Counted from the first letter of the stretch, positions 1 to 7,984 are shown. The stretch is 35,673 bases of DNA from Paraburkholderia polaris (GCF_012927345.1 NZ_JABBGJ010000067.1:1-35673); one strand, 5' to 3'. Notes: a model not told the origin generated them from the letters alone. Program-made: numbers and translations.

Positions 1-327
1 CCGCTCAAGTACTTTCTCAGTACCGCCCCCGGAGAGGCAACACTTGAACAGCTTGTATCGGTAACCAAGATGCGCTGGCGCATCGAGCGCGACTATCAGG
101 ATCTGAAGCAGGAATTCGGACTGGGTCACTACGAAGGTCGCGGCTGGCGGGGCTTTCACCACCACGCCACGCTGAGTATTGCCGCATATGGGTTTCTGAT
201 GGCCCAGCGACTCAGGATGGGATCAGGCAGCGGCGATAAAAAAAACTTCATCGAACGCGCGCTGCCTGCGCTTCCCGCGGATTACATCGCACGCGGCAGC
301 CCAGCGCGCACAACGCCACGTTCCTGA
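1..327 (+). CDS. IS701-family transposase, C-terminal fragment
   Basis: The reading frame is open from the first base of the window, so the N-terminal part lies outside. The visible 108 residues contain the characteristic C-terminal block of IS701-type DDE transposases: KLRWRIERDYQ-like (here KMRWRIERDYQDLKQEFGL), then HYEGRGWRGFHHH and a conserved AAYGFL helix. The Glu in the RIERDYQ helix region is the usual third catalytic acid neighbourhood of this family. It would catalyse transposition of its own element. The gene ends in an ordinary stop and no frame break is seen in this portion, so it may belong to an intact element. Its right inverted repeat could not be identified without the left end. 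Family assignment is by remembered motif similarity. Confidence 0.85.
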   Translation, partial: PLKYFLSTAPGEATLEQLVSVTKMRWRIERDYQDLKQEFGLGHYEGRGWRGFHHHATLSIAAYGFLMAQRLRMGSGSGDKKNFIERALPALPADYIARGSPARTTPRS

Positions 328-380
328 CTCCATCACGACGTTGCGTATCCTGCTCGGACTACGACTCACGCAACGTCTGC
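1..380 (+). mobile_element. Right part of an IS701-type insertion sequence (left edge of window)
   Basis: The transposase fragment is followed by non-coding sequence. A perfect 9-bp inverted repeat (ACGTTGCGT at 338-346 and ACGCAACGT at 368-376, 21-bp loop) lies just after the transposase stop and may be near the element terminus. The exact right end cannot be fixed because the left terminus is outside the window, so the end coordinate given is only an estimate. Confidence 0.4.
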
Positions 381-551
381 ACCATTCATCGCAGCGATGG
401 CACGAAAACTATGTGACACAGTAAGACTAACAAATCAAGGAAAGGCCTCCACCGCAAGTGCACAGAAAAAAGCGCCCCGCAGGCAAACAGATCCAGGAAA
501 GCCCACCGCCACAGGCAAACACACGACCAAGCGCCGCGCAGGCAAAAAAAC

Positions 552-803
552 CTACTCCTCCGCATCATGCTCAATCACAAACCGCCTCAAATAAGCCAGC
601 ACTGCGGCTTCAACCGCCCGATGGTCAGCTGTACTCTTCGATCCCGAATTTTCCTCATCGCCAAACAATGTGGACGGCGCATTGTGCACATCCACTTCCT
701 GGCCTTCGCGAAACACGCGAATCTCGTGAACGTCTTCGGCGTATTCGGCGATCCAATGCACGCCTTCGATATGCGCGCCTGCGCGAACGGTAGGTATCTT
801 CAT
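552..803 (-). CDS. Small acidic hypothetical protein
   Basis: This is an 83-residue protein of unknown function. The start MKIPTVRAGAHIEG was chosen over longer in-frame options because a GGGAGA ribosome-binding sequence precedes it at a suitable distance and because the upstream extension looks like non-coding translation. The protein is acidic (many Asp/Glu, ending EHDAEE), has no signal peptide or membrane segment, and contains no motif I recognise. The first half (IEGVHWIAEYAEDVHEIRVFREGQEV) could form a small beta-rich domain; the C-terminal half (AVEAAVLAYLRRFVIEHD) looks like an amphipathic helix. It lies between the IS remnant and a histone-like gene and shows no operon partner. Confidence 0.5.
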   Translation of the reverse strand: MKIPTVRAGAHIEGVHWIAEYAEDVHEIRVFREGQEVDVHNAPSTLFGDEENSGSKSTADHRAVEAAVLAYLRRFVIEHDAEE

Positions 804-892
804 GAACGTCTCCCGTCTGGTCGGTCCACGGCGCCAACCCTTGCTATCACCATACGCCGTCTGGATGCCAGGCGCGAGTCCTGTCGGGCAAT

Positions 893-944
893 TTCCTGAA
901 GTTTCGCCGCGCCGCAACGAGCTTCCCTGAAGTTCCACCGCGCC
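893..944. repeat. Short direct repeat in the gap before the DUF6496-like gene
   Basis: Two near-identical copies of a roughly 21-bp unit (TTCCTGAAGTTTCGCCGCG at 893 and TTCCCTGAAGTTCCACCGCG at 923) stand 30 bp apart in the 294-bp gap between the hypothetical gene and the basic-protein gene. No function is apparent. Confidence 0.4.
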
Positions 945-1097
945 ATCGGCAAAGCCCCAGCCAACGTCCGCGCGGCACAAAAAGCGCGAAAATCCGTGTC
1001 AGACGGCCGTTTTTCAACCGCGTCGGCCCGTGTCGTGAACAGCCCCGGCACACGCATTGCTGCATGCACGAAGCCATCAGCCAACCGGAGGACTGTC

Positions 1098-1622
1098 ATG
1101 CCCGAACAGAAAACCATCAAGCGTGCCCAAGCCGACAAACGTGTCGGCAAGGCATCGAGTACCCAGGCGGGAGAATTCGTCAAGGAACAGGTCGATAAGG
1201 TGCGCGCCGGCAAGCACGGCGTCAGATCGGCCAAGCAGGCGATTGCAATCGGTCTGTCGGAAGCGCGCCGCGCAGGCGTTGCCGTGAAGTCGCCGAAGAA
1301 GGGCGCCGCCAGTGAGGCAACCCGCAAGAAAGCGGAGAAGGACAACGCCGCAGGCCAGCATAAGAGCTCGGCAAAGAAGAATACGAGCAGCGAGTCGACG
1401 GCTAAACGCTCGCGTGCGGCAACCAATGCATTGAAACGTGAAAGCAGCGCAGGTGCATCGCACAAGGCTTTGTCGAAGCAGACGAAGTCGGCAGCGGCCA
1501 AACGTCCGGCCGCCAGCCGTTCGGCAGCAGCGAAGAAGGCCGCCGCGACGAAGGGGGCCTCAGGCCGCTCGGCCGCAGCAAAAAAGGCTGCGCACACAAG
1601 AGCTTCGCGCGCGCATCACTAA
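1098..1622 (+). CDS. DUF6496-like histone H1-type basic protein
   Basis: This is a 174-residue, very basic protein. The start at MPEQKTIKRAQ follows a strong CCGGAGGA ribosome-binding site; the upstream in-frame ATG at 996 has none. The N-terminal ~65 residues (KRAQADKRVGKASSTQAGEFVKEQVDKVRAGKHGVRSAKQAIAIGLSEARRAG) match what I remember of the DUF6496 domain found in many Burkholderiales. The C-terminal ~100 residues are low-complexity Lys/Ala/Ser (SAAAKKAA-type repeats) resembling eukaryotic histone H1 tails. A nucleoid-associated or DNA-compaction role is plausible but inferred from composition. No partner gene is adjacent. A second Lys/Ala-rich protein is encoded about 4 kb downstream. Confidence 0.8.
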   Translation: MPEQKTIKRAQADKRVGKASSTQAGEFVKEQVDKVRAGKHGVRSAKQAIAIGLSEARRAGVAVKSPKKGAASEATRKKAEKDNAAGQHKSSAKKNTSSESTAKRSRAATNALKRESSAGASHKALSKQTKSAAAKRPAASRSAAAKKAAATKGASGRSAAAKKAAHTRASRAHH

Positions 1623-1688
1623 CGGCGCGCTCGACGGACGGCGGCGCAAGCAACCGGTACACATAAGCGCCACCGTCTTTCCTGCTTT

Positions 1689-3017
1689 TTACTGCACCGT
1701 CGCCAGCACGTCGCCCACTGTCTTGAAGATGTGTGCGATCTGCTCTTCGTCGATGATGAGCGGCGGCGAGAACGCGAGGATGTCGCCAGTAAAGCGCACC
1801 AGCACGCCCGCCTCGAAACACTTCACGAACGCTTCGTAAGCACGCGCGCCCGGCGCGCCGTCGCGCGACTCGAGTTCGACGCCCGCGATCATGCCGAGGT
1901 TGCGAACGTCCTTCACATGCTTCGCACCGCGCAGCGAGTGAGCTGCGGCTTCGAACTTCGGCGCCATCGTTGCCGCGCGCTCGAACAGGCCTTCGCGGCG
2001 ATACAGGTCGAGCGTTGCGACCGCGGCAGCGGCCGCGGCCGGGTGCGCCGAATACGTGTAGCCGTGGAACAGCTCGATTGCACCCTGCGCGCCGCTGTTG
2101 ACGATCGTGTCGTGGATCGTGCGGCTCGCGGCCACTGCGCCCATCGGGATCGCGGCGTTATTGATCGCCTTGGCCATCGTGATCAGGTCCGGCGTCACGC
2201 CGAAATATTCGCTCGCCGTCGCCTTGCCGACGCGGCCGAAAGCGGTAATCACTTCGTCGAAAATCAGCAGGATGCCGTGCTTCGTGCAAATCTCGCGCAG
2301 CTTTTGCAGATAGCCTTGCGGGGGAATCAGCACGCCCGTCGAACCGGCCACCGGTTCGACGATCACGGCGGCGATCGTCGAGGCGTCGTGCAGCGTGACG
2401 ATGCGCTCGAGTTCGTCGGCGAGATGAGCGCCCCAGGCGGGTTGGCCTTTCGAAAACGCGTTGTGTTCAAGGTTATGCGTGTGCGGCAGGTGGTCGACCG
2501 CGGGCAGCAGCGCGCCGGAGAACGTCTTGCGGTTCGGCGCGATACCGCCGACCGAAATGCCGCCGAAGCCCACGCCGTGATAGCCGCGCTCGCGGCCGAT
2601 CAGACGTGTGCGCTGGCCTTCGCCGCGCGAACGGTGGTACGCCAGCGCGATTTTCAGGGCGGTGTCGACCGATTCCGAGCCGGAGTTCGTGAAGAAGATC
2701 CGGTCGAGGCCGTCCGGCATCAGTTCGGCGACTTTCGTGGCCGCTTCGAATGCCAACGGGTGGCCCATCTGGAAGGTCGGCGCGAAATCGAGCGTCGACA
2801 GTTGCTGGGTGATCGCGGCGACGATCTCGTCGCGGCCGTGGCCGGCGTTCACGCACCAGAGGCCGGCGCAGCCGTCGAGCACTTCACGCCCGTCCGTGGT
2901 GCGGTAGTACATACCCTTGGCCGACTCCAGCAGGCGCGGTGCAGCCTTGAACTGGCGGTTGGCGGTGAAGGGCATCCAGAAAGACGACAGGTCGTCGATG
3001 ACGGGGCGCGAAGTCAT
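1689..3017 (-). CDS. bauA: Class III aminotransferase, beta-alanine:pyruvate transaminase type
   Basis: This 442-residue PLP enzyme is of the omega-amino acid:pyruvate transaminase group, which moves the amino group of beta-alanine or other omega-amines to pyruvate. The start is MTSRPVIDDL, preceded by GAGGAGAAAACC; the longer open frame upstream is the divergent promoter. Visible hallmarks are WMPFTANRQF near residue 14, the phosphate-binding GSES at 113-116, YHG at 146-148, LIFDEVITAFGR at 251-262 with the PLP Asp at 254, and the Schiff-base Lys in MAKAIN at 283. Length fits the family. The gene is divergent from a MocR-type regulator across a 242-bp region containing repeated AACTGT hexamers, so PLP-dependent or amine-responsive control is likely. 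The exact substrate is inferred from resemblance to Pseudomonas BauA. Confidence 0.88.
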   Translation of the reverse strand: MTSRPVIDDLSSFWMPFTANRQFKAAPRLLESAKGMYYRTTDGREVLDGCAGLWCVNAGHGRDEIVAAITQQLSTLDFAPTFQMGHPLAFEAATKVAELMPDGLDRIFFTNSGSESVDTALKIALAYHRSRGEGQRTRLIGRERGYHGVGFGGISVGGIAPNRKTFSGALLPAVDHLPHTHNLEHNAFSKGQPAWGAHLADELERIVTLHDASTIAAVIVEPVAGSTGVLIPPQGYLQKLREICTKHGILLIFDEVITAFGRVGKATASEYFGVTPDLITMAKAINNAAIPMGAVAASRTIHDTIVNSGAQGAIELFHGYTYSAHPAAAAAAVATLDLYRREGLFERAATMAPKFEAAAHSLRGAKHVKDVRNLGMIAGVELESRDGAPGARAYEAFVKCFEAGVLVRFTGDILAFSPPLIIDEEQIAHIFKTVGDVLATVQ

Positions 3018-3067
3018 GGTTTTCTCCTCGAAGTGGTCCCCCAAGGGCTTCCTTCGGGGCGTTGCGA

Positions 3068-3152
3068 AACTGTAGCGCCCGCGGTTTAATGGCGGCATAA
3101 ACAGTTGACGCAGTGTGGCGCTAACTGTGCTGGTGGAATGGCGATAACTGTG
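3068..3152. promoter_or_regulatory. AACTGT hexamer array in the bauA/mocR divergent region (candidate MocR operator)
   Basis: Four AACTGT hexamers occur in 84 bp: plus strand at 3068, 3123 and 3146, and inverted (ACAGTT) at 3101. The last two sit inside a nearly exact 14-bp direct repeat, TGGCGCTAACTGTG (3116) and TGGCGATAACTGTG (3139), 23 bp apart, about two helical turns. MocR-family regulators (GabR, PdxR, TauR) are known to bind directly repeated short motifs in divergent promoters, so this is the likely operator of the adjacent regulator. Confidence 0.65.
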
Positions 3153-3259
3153 TCGATCACGCGGTGATGCCATTCGGCACTTTGCCCGGCGCCCGCCTCG
3201 CCATCTCCGTCCATTTGGCAACTTAGCCGGCCGTCCCGGTCGGCCTTTCAGCCCAGACC

Positions 3260-4675
3260 ATGATCGAACTACAACTTGAGCGCGACCGACGCGCCGCTCC
3301 CACGCTCGTCGAGCAGGTCGTGCAAGGCTTCGAGCGTGCCATCGAGGCACAGTCGCTGCGCGCCGGCGCGCTGCTTCCGTCGGTGCGGGCGCTGGCGCAA
3401 AGCCACGAACTGAGCACCTTCACCGTCACCGAGGCGTACAACCGTCTTGTTTCGATGGGCCTCGTGGTGGCGCGGCGCGGATCCGGTTATCGCGTGGCGG
3501 CGCGCTCACAGTCCGCGCGGGCCGCCCCGACCGACTGGCAGCCGCCGAGCCTGACCGCGACATGGCTGCTGTCCGACGTGTTCGCTGACCATTCGGTGCC
3601 GATCAAGGCGGGCGGCGGCTGGCTGCCGAACGAGTGGATCAACGAGACAGGTTTGCAGCATGCGCTGCGGGCGATGAGCCGGGTGCCGGCGGCACGCCTG
3701 GGCGACTACGGGCATCCGTATGGTTTCGCACCGCTGCGCGAGCGGATCGCCGAGCAACTCGACCGGCGCGGTCTGCCGGTCGACGTCTCCAACGTGCTGC
3801 TCACGCAGGGCGCGACGCAAGGGCTTGATCTGATCGTCCGCACGCTGCTGCGCGCGGGCGACGCTGTGATCGTCGAAGACCCGGGTTATTGCAATCTGCT
3901 GCAGATTCTCAAGCTGGCGGGGCTGGTGGTGCATGGGGTCCCGCGCACCCCGGCCGGCGTCGATACCGACGTGCTCGAAGCGCTGGTCGCGCAGCACAAA
4001 CCGAAGGCGATTTTCGTCAACACCACGCTGCAGAATCCGACCGGCGCGACCTTCGGCATATCGGCAGCGTTCCGTCTGTTGCAGATCGCGGAGCGTCAGC
4101 GCATGTGGGTGATCGAAGACGATGTCAGCCGCGAACTGGCGCCGCCCGGCGCGCCCATGTTCGCCGCGATGGAAGGCTTGCAGCGCGTGCTCTACGTTGG
4201 CGGTTTTTCGAAGACAGTGACGCCGGGGCTGCGCTGCGGCTACGTGGTCGCCGAGCGCGCGGTGCTGCGCGAGCTGGCGCGCACGAAGATGGCCGTGGGG
4301 TTGACTTCGTCGGAAGCGATCGAGCGGATCGTCGACAAGGTATTGCTCGAAGGGCGCTATGCGCGTCACGTCGAGGCCGTGAACGAACGGCTCAAGCTCG
4401 CGCATGCGACCGTCGAAGAGCGGCTCGATTCGCTTGGTCTCGAACTGTTTCACCGGCCGCGAGCCGGCCTGTTCCTATGGGCGCGGCTGCCGATCGAAGC
4501 TGAGCGCGCGGGTGAAGTGGCGACCGCCGCGCTCACGCATGGCATCTGGCTCGCGCCCGGCTCCTACTTCCGTCCCGACGATGCACCGAGCGCCTGGTTC
4601 CGTTTCAACGCCCCGTACTCGACCGACGACGCCCTGTGGCGCTTCATCGAGCGAGTCGGGCAGGGCGCGATCTAG
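3260..4675 (+). CDS. MocR-family transcriptional regulator (GntR wHTH plus aminotransferase fold)
   Basis: This 471-residue protein has an N-terminal GntR-type winged helix (residues about 12-80; LLPSVRALAQSHELSTFTVTEAYNRLVSMGLVVARRGSGYRV) and a C-terminal class I aminotransferase-like domain. The latter retains the PLP-binding features NTTLQNPTG (254-262), IEDDVSREL with the Asp pair near 287, and the Schiff-base Lys in GGFSKTVTPGLRCG at 318. Such proteins sense PLP or an amino compound and regulate an adjacent, usually divergent, gene; here that is the BauA-type transaminase. The gene ends 12 bp from the convergent LysE gene. Start ATG at 3260 lacks a strong ribosome-binding site but fits the domain boundary exactly. 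Confidence 0.88.
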   Translation: MIELQLERDRRAAPTLVEQVVQGFERAIEAQSLRAGALLPSVRALAQSHELSTFTVTEAYNRLVSMGLVVARRGSGYRVAARSQSARAAPTDWQPPSLTATWLLSDVFADHSVPIKAGGGWLPNEWINETGLQHALRAMSRVPAARLGDYGHPYGFAPLRERIAEQLDRRGLPVDVSNVLLTQGATQGLDLIVRTLLRAGDAVIVEDPGYCNLLQILKLAGLVVHGVPRTPAGVDTDVLEALVAQHKPKAIFVNTTLQNPTGATFGISAAFRLLQIAERQRMWVIEDDVSRELAPPGAPMFAAMEGLQRVLYVGGFSKTVTPGLRCGYVVAERAVLRELARTKMAVGLTSSEAIERIVDKVLLEGRYARHVEAVNERLKLAHATVEERLDSLGLELFHRPRAGLFLWARLPIEAERAGEVATAALTHGIWLAPGSYFRPDDAPSAWFRFNAPYSTDDALWRFIERVGQGAI

Positions 4676-4687
4676 CGGTGCTTAACT

Positions 4688-5311
4688 TTAAGCGGACTGG
4701 TCGAGCAGCTTTAGCGCGATCGGATACAGCGAGAGAACCAGTAGCAGGGCCATCGCTACATTGAAGATGCGCAGCCGCTTCGGGTCCGACAGCACGCGCC
4801 GCATCGCGGTGCCGAAACCGGCCCACAGGCAGATGCACGGAAAGCCGATCACGTAGAAGATCACCGCCATCGCGACGGCATTCATGCTCGTGCTTTCGCT
4901 GAGGTGGATCGTCGTGGCGGCGGTCAGCACCATCATCCATGCCTTCGGATTGACCCACTGGAACGCGATGGCTTCATGAAACTTCATGGGCCGGCGATCG
5001 CCTTTCTTGACCTTCAGCTCGCCCGACGTGCCGATTTTCCACGCGAGATACAGCAGATACGCGACGCTTGCGACTTCGAGCACCGTGTACAGCACGGGGA
5101 AGTGTACGAACGCTTCGCCCAGACCAATCCCCACCGATAGCATCAACAGGACAACCCCGGCACTGATGCCTGAGAGGTGCGGCAGCGTACGGCGAAAGCC
5201 GAAGTTGACGCCCGAGGCCAGCAACATGGTGTTGTTCGGACCGGGCGTGATGGTCGTGACGAGCGCGAACAGAATGCCGGCGGGCAGCGCACTGAGGCTG
5301 AGGTAAGACAT
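4688..5311 (-). CDS. LysE/RhtB-family amino acid exporter
   Basis: This 207-residue integral membrane protein has about six hydrophobic segments and the family signature TPGPNN in the first third (ITPGPNNTMLLASGVNFGFRRTLPHLSGI). The family exports amino acids and analogues using the proton-motive force. The start MSYLSLSALPAG was chosen because it begins directly before the first membrane helix and has a GGAGCC ribosome-binding sequence; the upstream 47 residues of open frame are polar and not family-like. It converges with the MocR gene. Proximity to a transaminase/MocR pair suggests efflux of a related amino acid, but nothing in the sequence fixes the substrate. Confidence 0.87.
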   Translation of the reverse strand: MSYLSLSALPAGILFALVTTITPGPNNTMLLASGVNFGFRRTLPHLSGISAGVVLLMLSVGIGLGEAFVHFPVLYTVLEVASVAYLLYLAWKIGTSGELKVKKGDRRPMKFHEAIAFQWVNPKAWMMVLTAATTIHLSESTSMNAVAMAVIFYVIGFPCICLWAGFGTAMRRVLSDPKRLRIFNVAMALLLVLSLYPIALKLLDQSA

Positions 5312-5452
5312 GGGTGGCTCCGGTGGCGGTCGATAGGACCTTTGGAGCATTCTAGCGAACCTTGCCGGTACAGTACCTGTACGGTTTGCGGGATGGTGTC
5401 CGGTACAGACGGGCGCGTGAGGTTCGCATTGGAGCTGGCGCTTCGATATCAA

Positions 5453-5474
5453 ATAAACGATATATACTGTTTAT
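5453..5474. promoter_or_regulatory. AT-rich dyad upstream of the Lys/Ala-rich repeat protein
   Basis: ATAAAC (5453-5458) and GTTTAT (5469-5474) form an inverted repeat with a 10-bp AT-rich spacer, in an otherwise GC-rich background. It lies 25 bp before the start codon at 5499 and overlaps the likely core promoter (TATACT is present twice nearby). It may be an operator or simply the promoter. Confidence 0.4.
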
Positions 5475-5498
5475 ACTGTTATCAATGCGGAGGTAAAC

Positions 5499-5960
5499 AT
5501 GACGACACCCGTCACTGAAGAGCACGTCAAGAAAGCGCCTGCGGTTAAGAAGGCGGCCAAAGCGAAGCGCTCAGTTGCTGCAGAAGCAGCGCCTGCTGTT
5601 AAGAAGGAAGCCAAAGCGAAGCGCTCGGCAACCGCGGAAGCGACGCCTGTCGTTAAGAAAGCAGCCAAAGCGAAGCGTTCAGCAACTGTGGAAGCGGCGC
5701 CGGACAGCGCTCCCGAAGCCAAAAAAGCCAAGCAGTCGAAGAAAGAGAAAGTCGTGCGCGACAGCTTCACGATGCCGAAATCGGACTACGACAAGATTGC
5801 ATCTCTCAAACAGAAGTGCCTCGACGCCGGCGTGCCGGTCAAGAAGAGCGAGCTGTTGCGAGCGGGGTTGATGATGCTGGAGTCGGCAGCGCCACAGCGC
5901 CTGCTTGCCGTGGTGTCGTCGCTCGAGACGGTGAAGACGGGACGTCCCGCGAAGGGCTAA
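5499..5960 (+). CDS. Histone H1-like repeat protein with a C-terminal ribbon-helix-helix-like segment
   Basis: This 153-residue basic protein is preceded by a good GGAGG ribosome-binding site. Residues about 16-69 are three tandem 18-residue repeats of the form KKAAKAKRSxxxEAxPxV. The C-terminal ~70 residues (VVRDSFTMPKSDYDKIASLKQKCLDAGVPVKKSELLRAGLMMLESAAPQRL) have the look of a ribbon-helix-helix DNA-binding domain: a strand with DSFTMP, a first helix, a turn with Gly, and a second helix with KKSELLRAGL. The combination of AlgP/H1-like tail and RHH head suggests a nucleoid-associated or regulatory DNA-binding protein. The RHH assignment is mine from pattern, not a database hit. The promoter region is strikingly AT-rich. 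Confidence 0.75.
   Translation: MTTPVTEEHVKKAPAVKKAAKAKRSVAAEAAPAVKKEAKAKRSATAEATPVVKKAAKAKRSATVEAAPDSAPEAKKAKQSKKEKVVRDSFTMPKSDYDKIASLKQKCLDAGVPVKKSELLRAGLMMLESAAPQRLLAVVSSLETVKTGRPAKG
5544..5705 (+). repeat. Three 54-bp in-frame tandem repeats coding for Lys/Ala repeats
   Basis: Copies at 5544-5597, 5598-5651 and 5652-5705 each begin GTTAAGAA and contain GCCAAAGCGAAGCG. They diverge at third and some second codon positions, so the array is older than a recent slippage event. They encode the Lys/Ala repeats of the surrounding gene. Confidence 0.85.
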
Positions 5961-6117
5961 ACCCCGGCGTCATGGTTCGATGCAAGGCTTGAATCAATTC
6001 GTGCCCGCCCGCGCGGTGTCGGACTGCAGCGCATCCGGCTGCAATTTCTCGAGCCGCGGGGGCGGGTACGAAACATCATCATGGCATCGCCGTATTGCTG
6101 GAAGGTGACGGACGAAT

Positions 6118-6972
6118 TTATTCGTCGTCTGCAGCGTGTTGAGCGGCGGTGCCTGATAACACACGCGAACGGATCACTTTCACCCGTTGCTGCATGATTT
6201 CGCGTGCCTTGACGCCGTCTCGCGCTTCGATCGCATTCAGCACCGACTTGTGCGAGCGGATCACGCGTGCAGCGATCGCGTGCGTGGTATTCGGCGCGAG
6301 TAGCGGTTGCAACACAAAACGCAGCGCACGGAATTGCGCGAGCAGAACTCGGTTGTGCGACGACTCCACGATCGCTTCATGAAAGCGCAGCGACGCATCC
6401 GTGAACGCAAGCGGGTCGTCGCGCAGCTTGTCGAGTTCGCCCAGGATCCCGCTCAGCTTCTTGAGGTCTTCCTCGGTGGCGTTTTGCGCCGCAAGTTCAG
6501 CTGACGTGACTTCAATCGCCATTTGCGCGTCGAAGATCTCCTCGCCAGTGACGCCGATCAGATGTAACTGAATGGCCAGCGCGTCCGCGAAGCGCTCCGG
6601 ATTGCCCTGCGCAATCCATGCGCCGCCTTTCGCGCCCATGCGAATTTCCACGATGCCGACTGCTTCGAGCGTGCGCAATGCGTCGCGCGCGGCCATGCGG
6701 CTCACGTTAAATTGGGCGGACAGCGACGTTTCACTGCCGAGGAAATCCCCCGTCTTGATCTGACCGGAAAAGACGGCTGCGCGCACTTGCGAAACGATGC
6801 GCCAGGATAAGGTTTCCGTCTGCACCGGTTCCCACAGCGGCGTAGTTTCGACAGTACCTTTTTTCAATTTCGGATCTCCGGACCTGAGCGTTGCGACGGG
6901 GTGAGCCGAAGCCGCACGCGCGAGAGGCGTGGTGCGACCCCGAAAGACTGATCGCGATGTTAGCATAGCCAT
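6118..6972 (-). CDS. FadR-subfamily GntR transcriptional regulator (copy 1)
   Basis: This 284-residue regulator has a GntR winged helix (LSWRIVSQVRAAVFSGQIKTGDFLGSETSLSAQFNVSRMAARDALRTLEAVGIVEIRMGAKGGAWIA) and an all-helical FCD effector domain with the DASLRFHEAIVESSHN motif carrying metal-ligand type residues, and a later RSHKSVLNAI helix. It is closely related to the regulator at 11188-11970, and the two share long identical blocks around LRTLEAVGIVEIRMGAKGG. No ribosome-binding site precedes the ATG at 6972, and an AT-rich operator-like box touches the start codon. The true start could be further in, or the message leaderless. It lies next to, and convergent in orientation with no other gene of, the oxygenase module; likely role is repression of that module in the absence of its aromatic inducer. 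Confidence 0.85.
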   Translation of the reverse strand: MAMLTSRSVFRGRTTPLARAASAHPVATLRSGDPKLKKGTVETTPLWEPVQTETLSWRIVSQVRAAVFSGQIKTGDFLGSETSLSAQFNVSRMAARDALRTLEAVGIVEIRMGAKGGAWIAQGNPERFADALAIQLHLIGVTGEEIFDAQMAIEVTSAELAAQNATEEDLKKLSGILGELDKLRDDPLAFTDASLRFHEAIVESSHNRVLLAQFRALRFVLQPLLAPNTTHAIAARVIRSHKSVLNAIEARDGVKAREIMQQRVKVIRSRVLSGTAAQHAADDE

Positions 6973-6993
6973 TGAATAATCATACGGTTATAC
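6971..6993 (-). promoter_or_regulatory. Candidate GntR box 1, at the start of gntR copy 1
   Basis: The window contains GTTATAC at 6987-6993 and, in 23-bp register, matches the perfect dyad at 23823-23845 at 15 of 23 positions. TGAATAA (6973-6979) and TTATACA (6988-6994) form an imperfect inverted repeat. It overlaps the start codon, suggesting autoregulation. Confidence 0.5.
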
Positions 6994-7024
6994 AGTTCGC
7001 ATGGGCGCTCGAACCATTCGACGA

Positions 7025-7984
7025 TCACAAGTCGAGCACCAGACACTCGGATTTGCTGCCCGAGCAGCAAATCATCATCGACCGGTTTGCCTCCTGTTCA
7101 CCCTTTGTCAGCACCATGTCGCGATGGTCCGGTACGCCTGCGAGCACACGCGTTTCGCAAGCGCCGCACACACCCTGTGAGCAGGAGTAACTGACATTGA
7201 TCCCTTCGTCGATCAGCGTGTCGAGAATCGTCTTGCCGGCGCTTACCTGAATCAGGCGCCCTGAGCGTGCGAGCTGCACGTTAAAACCGCCGGACGTCGC
7301 GGGCGCTTCGCCGGCGGCGAAGTATTCAACATGAAAACGCGCGCCGCTGCCACAAGTCGCAGCCGTAGCTTCGAACGCATTCAGCATGGCCGTCGGGCCA
7401 CAGCAATAGAAATGCGTGCGGTCGTCGTGCTGCGTCAATACCGTGGCGAATTCGAGCCGCTTTCCGCCCGGTTCGCCGTCGTGATGAAACTGTACACGCG
7501 AGCCGTATTGACGCAATGCGCCGACGAATGCGGTGGCCTCACGGGTTCGCGTGCAATAGTGCAGCTCCCACGACCGCTTCAGCGCTTCCAGACGCTGGAT
7601 CATGCCCATCAACGGCGTGATGCCGATTCCCCCCGCGATAAGCACCGTATGCGTGGCGTCCTCGACCAGCGGAAAATTGTTGGTGGGCGCACCGATCGTC
7701 AGCACTGCGCCGACGCGCAGCGTCTCGTGCATCCAGGATGAGCCGCCGCGGCTCGACGGATCGCGATTCACGCCGATCACATAGCGTTGCGTGTCCTCCG
7801 GAGAATTGCAAAGCGAATAGCTGCGAATCATCCCGTTGGGCAAGTGGAGATTGATGTGAGCGCCGGCTGTGAAGCCCGGCAGCGGCGAGCTATCAGGTGC
7901 GTGAAATTCATACGTATTGATGGTGGGCGCCTCGTATCTGATCGCGCGAAGTTGCACCTGTAGCGTATCCATAGCCTTCTTCAT
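7025..7984 (-). CDS. Phthalate dioxygenase reductase-type FMN/2Fe-2S oxidoreductase
   Basis: This 319-residue electron-transfer subunit takes electrons from NAD(P)H through FMN to a plant-type ferredoxin cluster and on to the partner Rieske oxygenase. Domains in order: FMN-binding barrel with RSYSLCN at 54-60, nucleotide-binding domain with GGIGITP (118-124) and CCGP near 194-197, and C-terminal 2Fe-2S ferredoxin with C268-x4-C273-x2-C276 and the distal Cys at 306 or 307. This domain order is that of the class IA reductases (PDR, VanB, OphA1). The gene is divergent from the Rieske oxygenase gene across 257 bp holding two AT-rich operator-like boxes. Either ATG of MKKAM could be the start; the second (Met5) is also plausible. 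Confidence 0.92.
   Translation of the reverse strand: MKKAMDTLQVQLRAIRYEAPTINTYEFHAPDSSPLPGFTAGAHINLHLPNGMIRSYSLCNSPEDTQRYVIGVNRDPSSRGGSSWMHETLRVGAVLTIGAPTNNFPLVEDATHTVLIAGGIGITPLMGMIQRLEALKRSWELHYCTRTREATAFVGALRQYGSRVQFHHDGEPGGKRLEFATVLTQHDDRTHFYCCGPTAMLNAFEATAATCGSGARFHVEYFAAGEAPATSGGFNVQLARSGRLIQVSAGKTILDTLIDEGINVSYSCSQGVCGACETRVLAGVPDHRDMVLTKGEQEANRSMMICCSGSKSECLVLDL

Noticed and set aside
1731..3089. 452-codon plus-strand open frame opposite the bauA gene
   Set aside because: It is an antisense shadow: Arg/Asp/His-rich translation with no family features, while the minus strand encodes a clear aminotransferase. GC3 bias produces such frames.
5453..5476. Inclusion of the AT-rich dyad before the Lys/Ala repeat gene in the GntR box set
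   Set aside because: It looks similar by eye (ATAAAC and GTTTAT arms) but falls out of register with the 23-bp boxes and lies before an unrelated gene.
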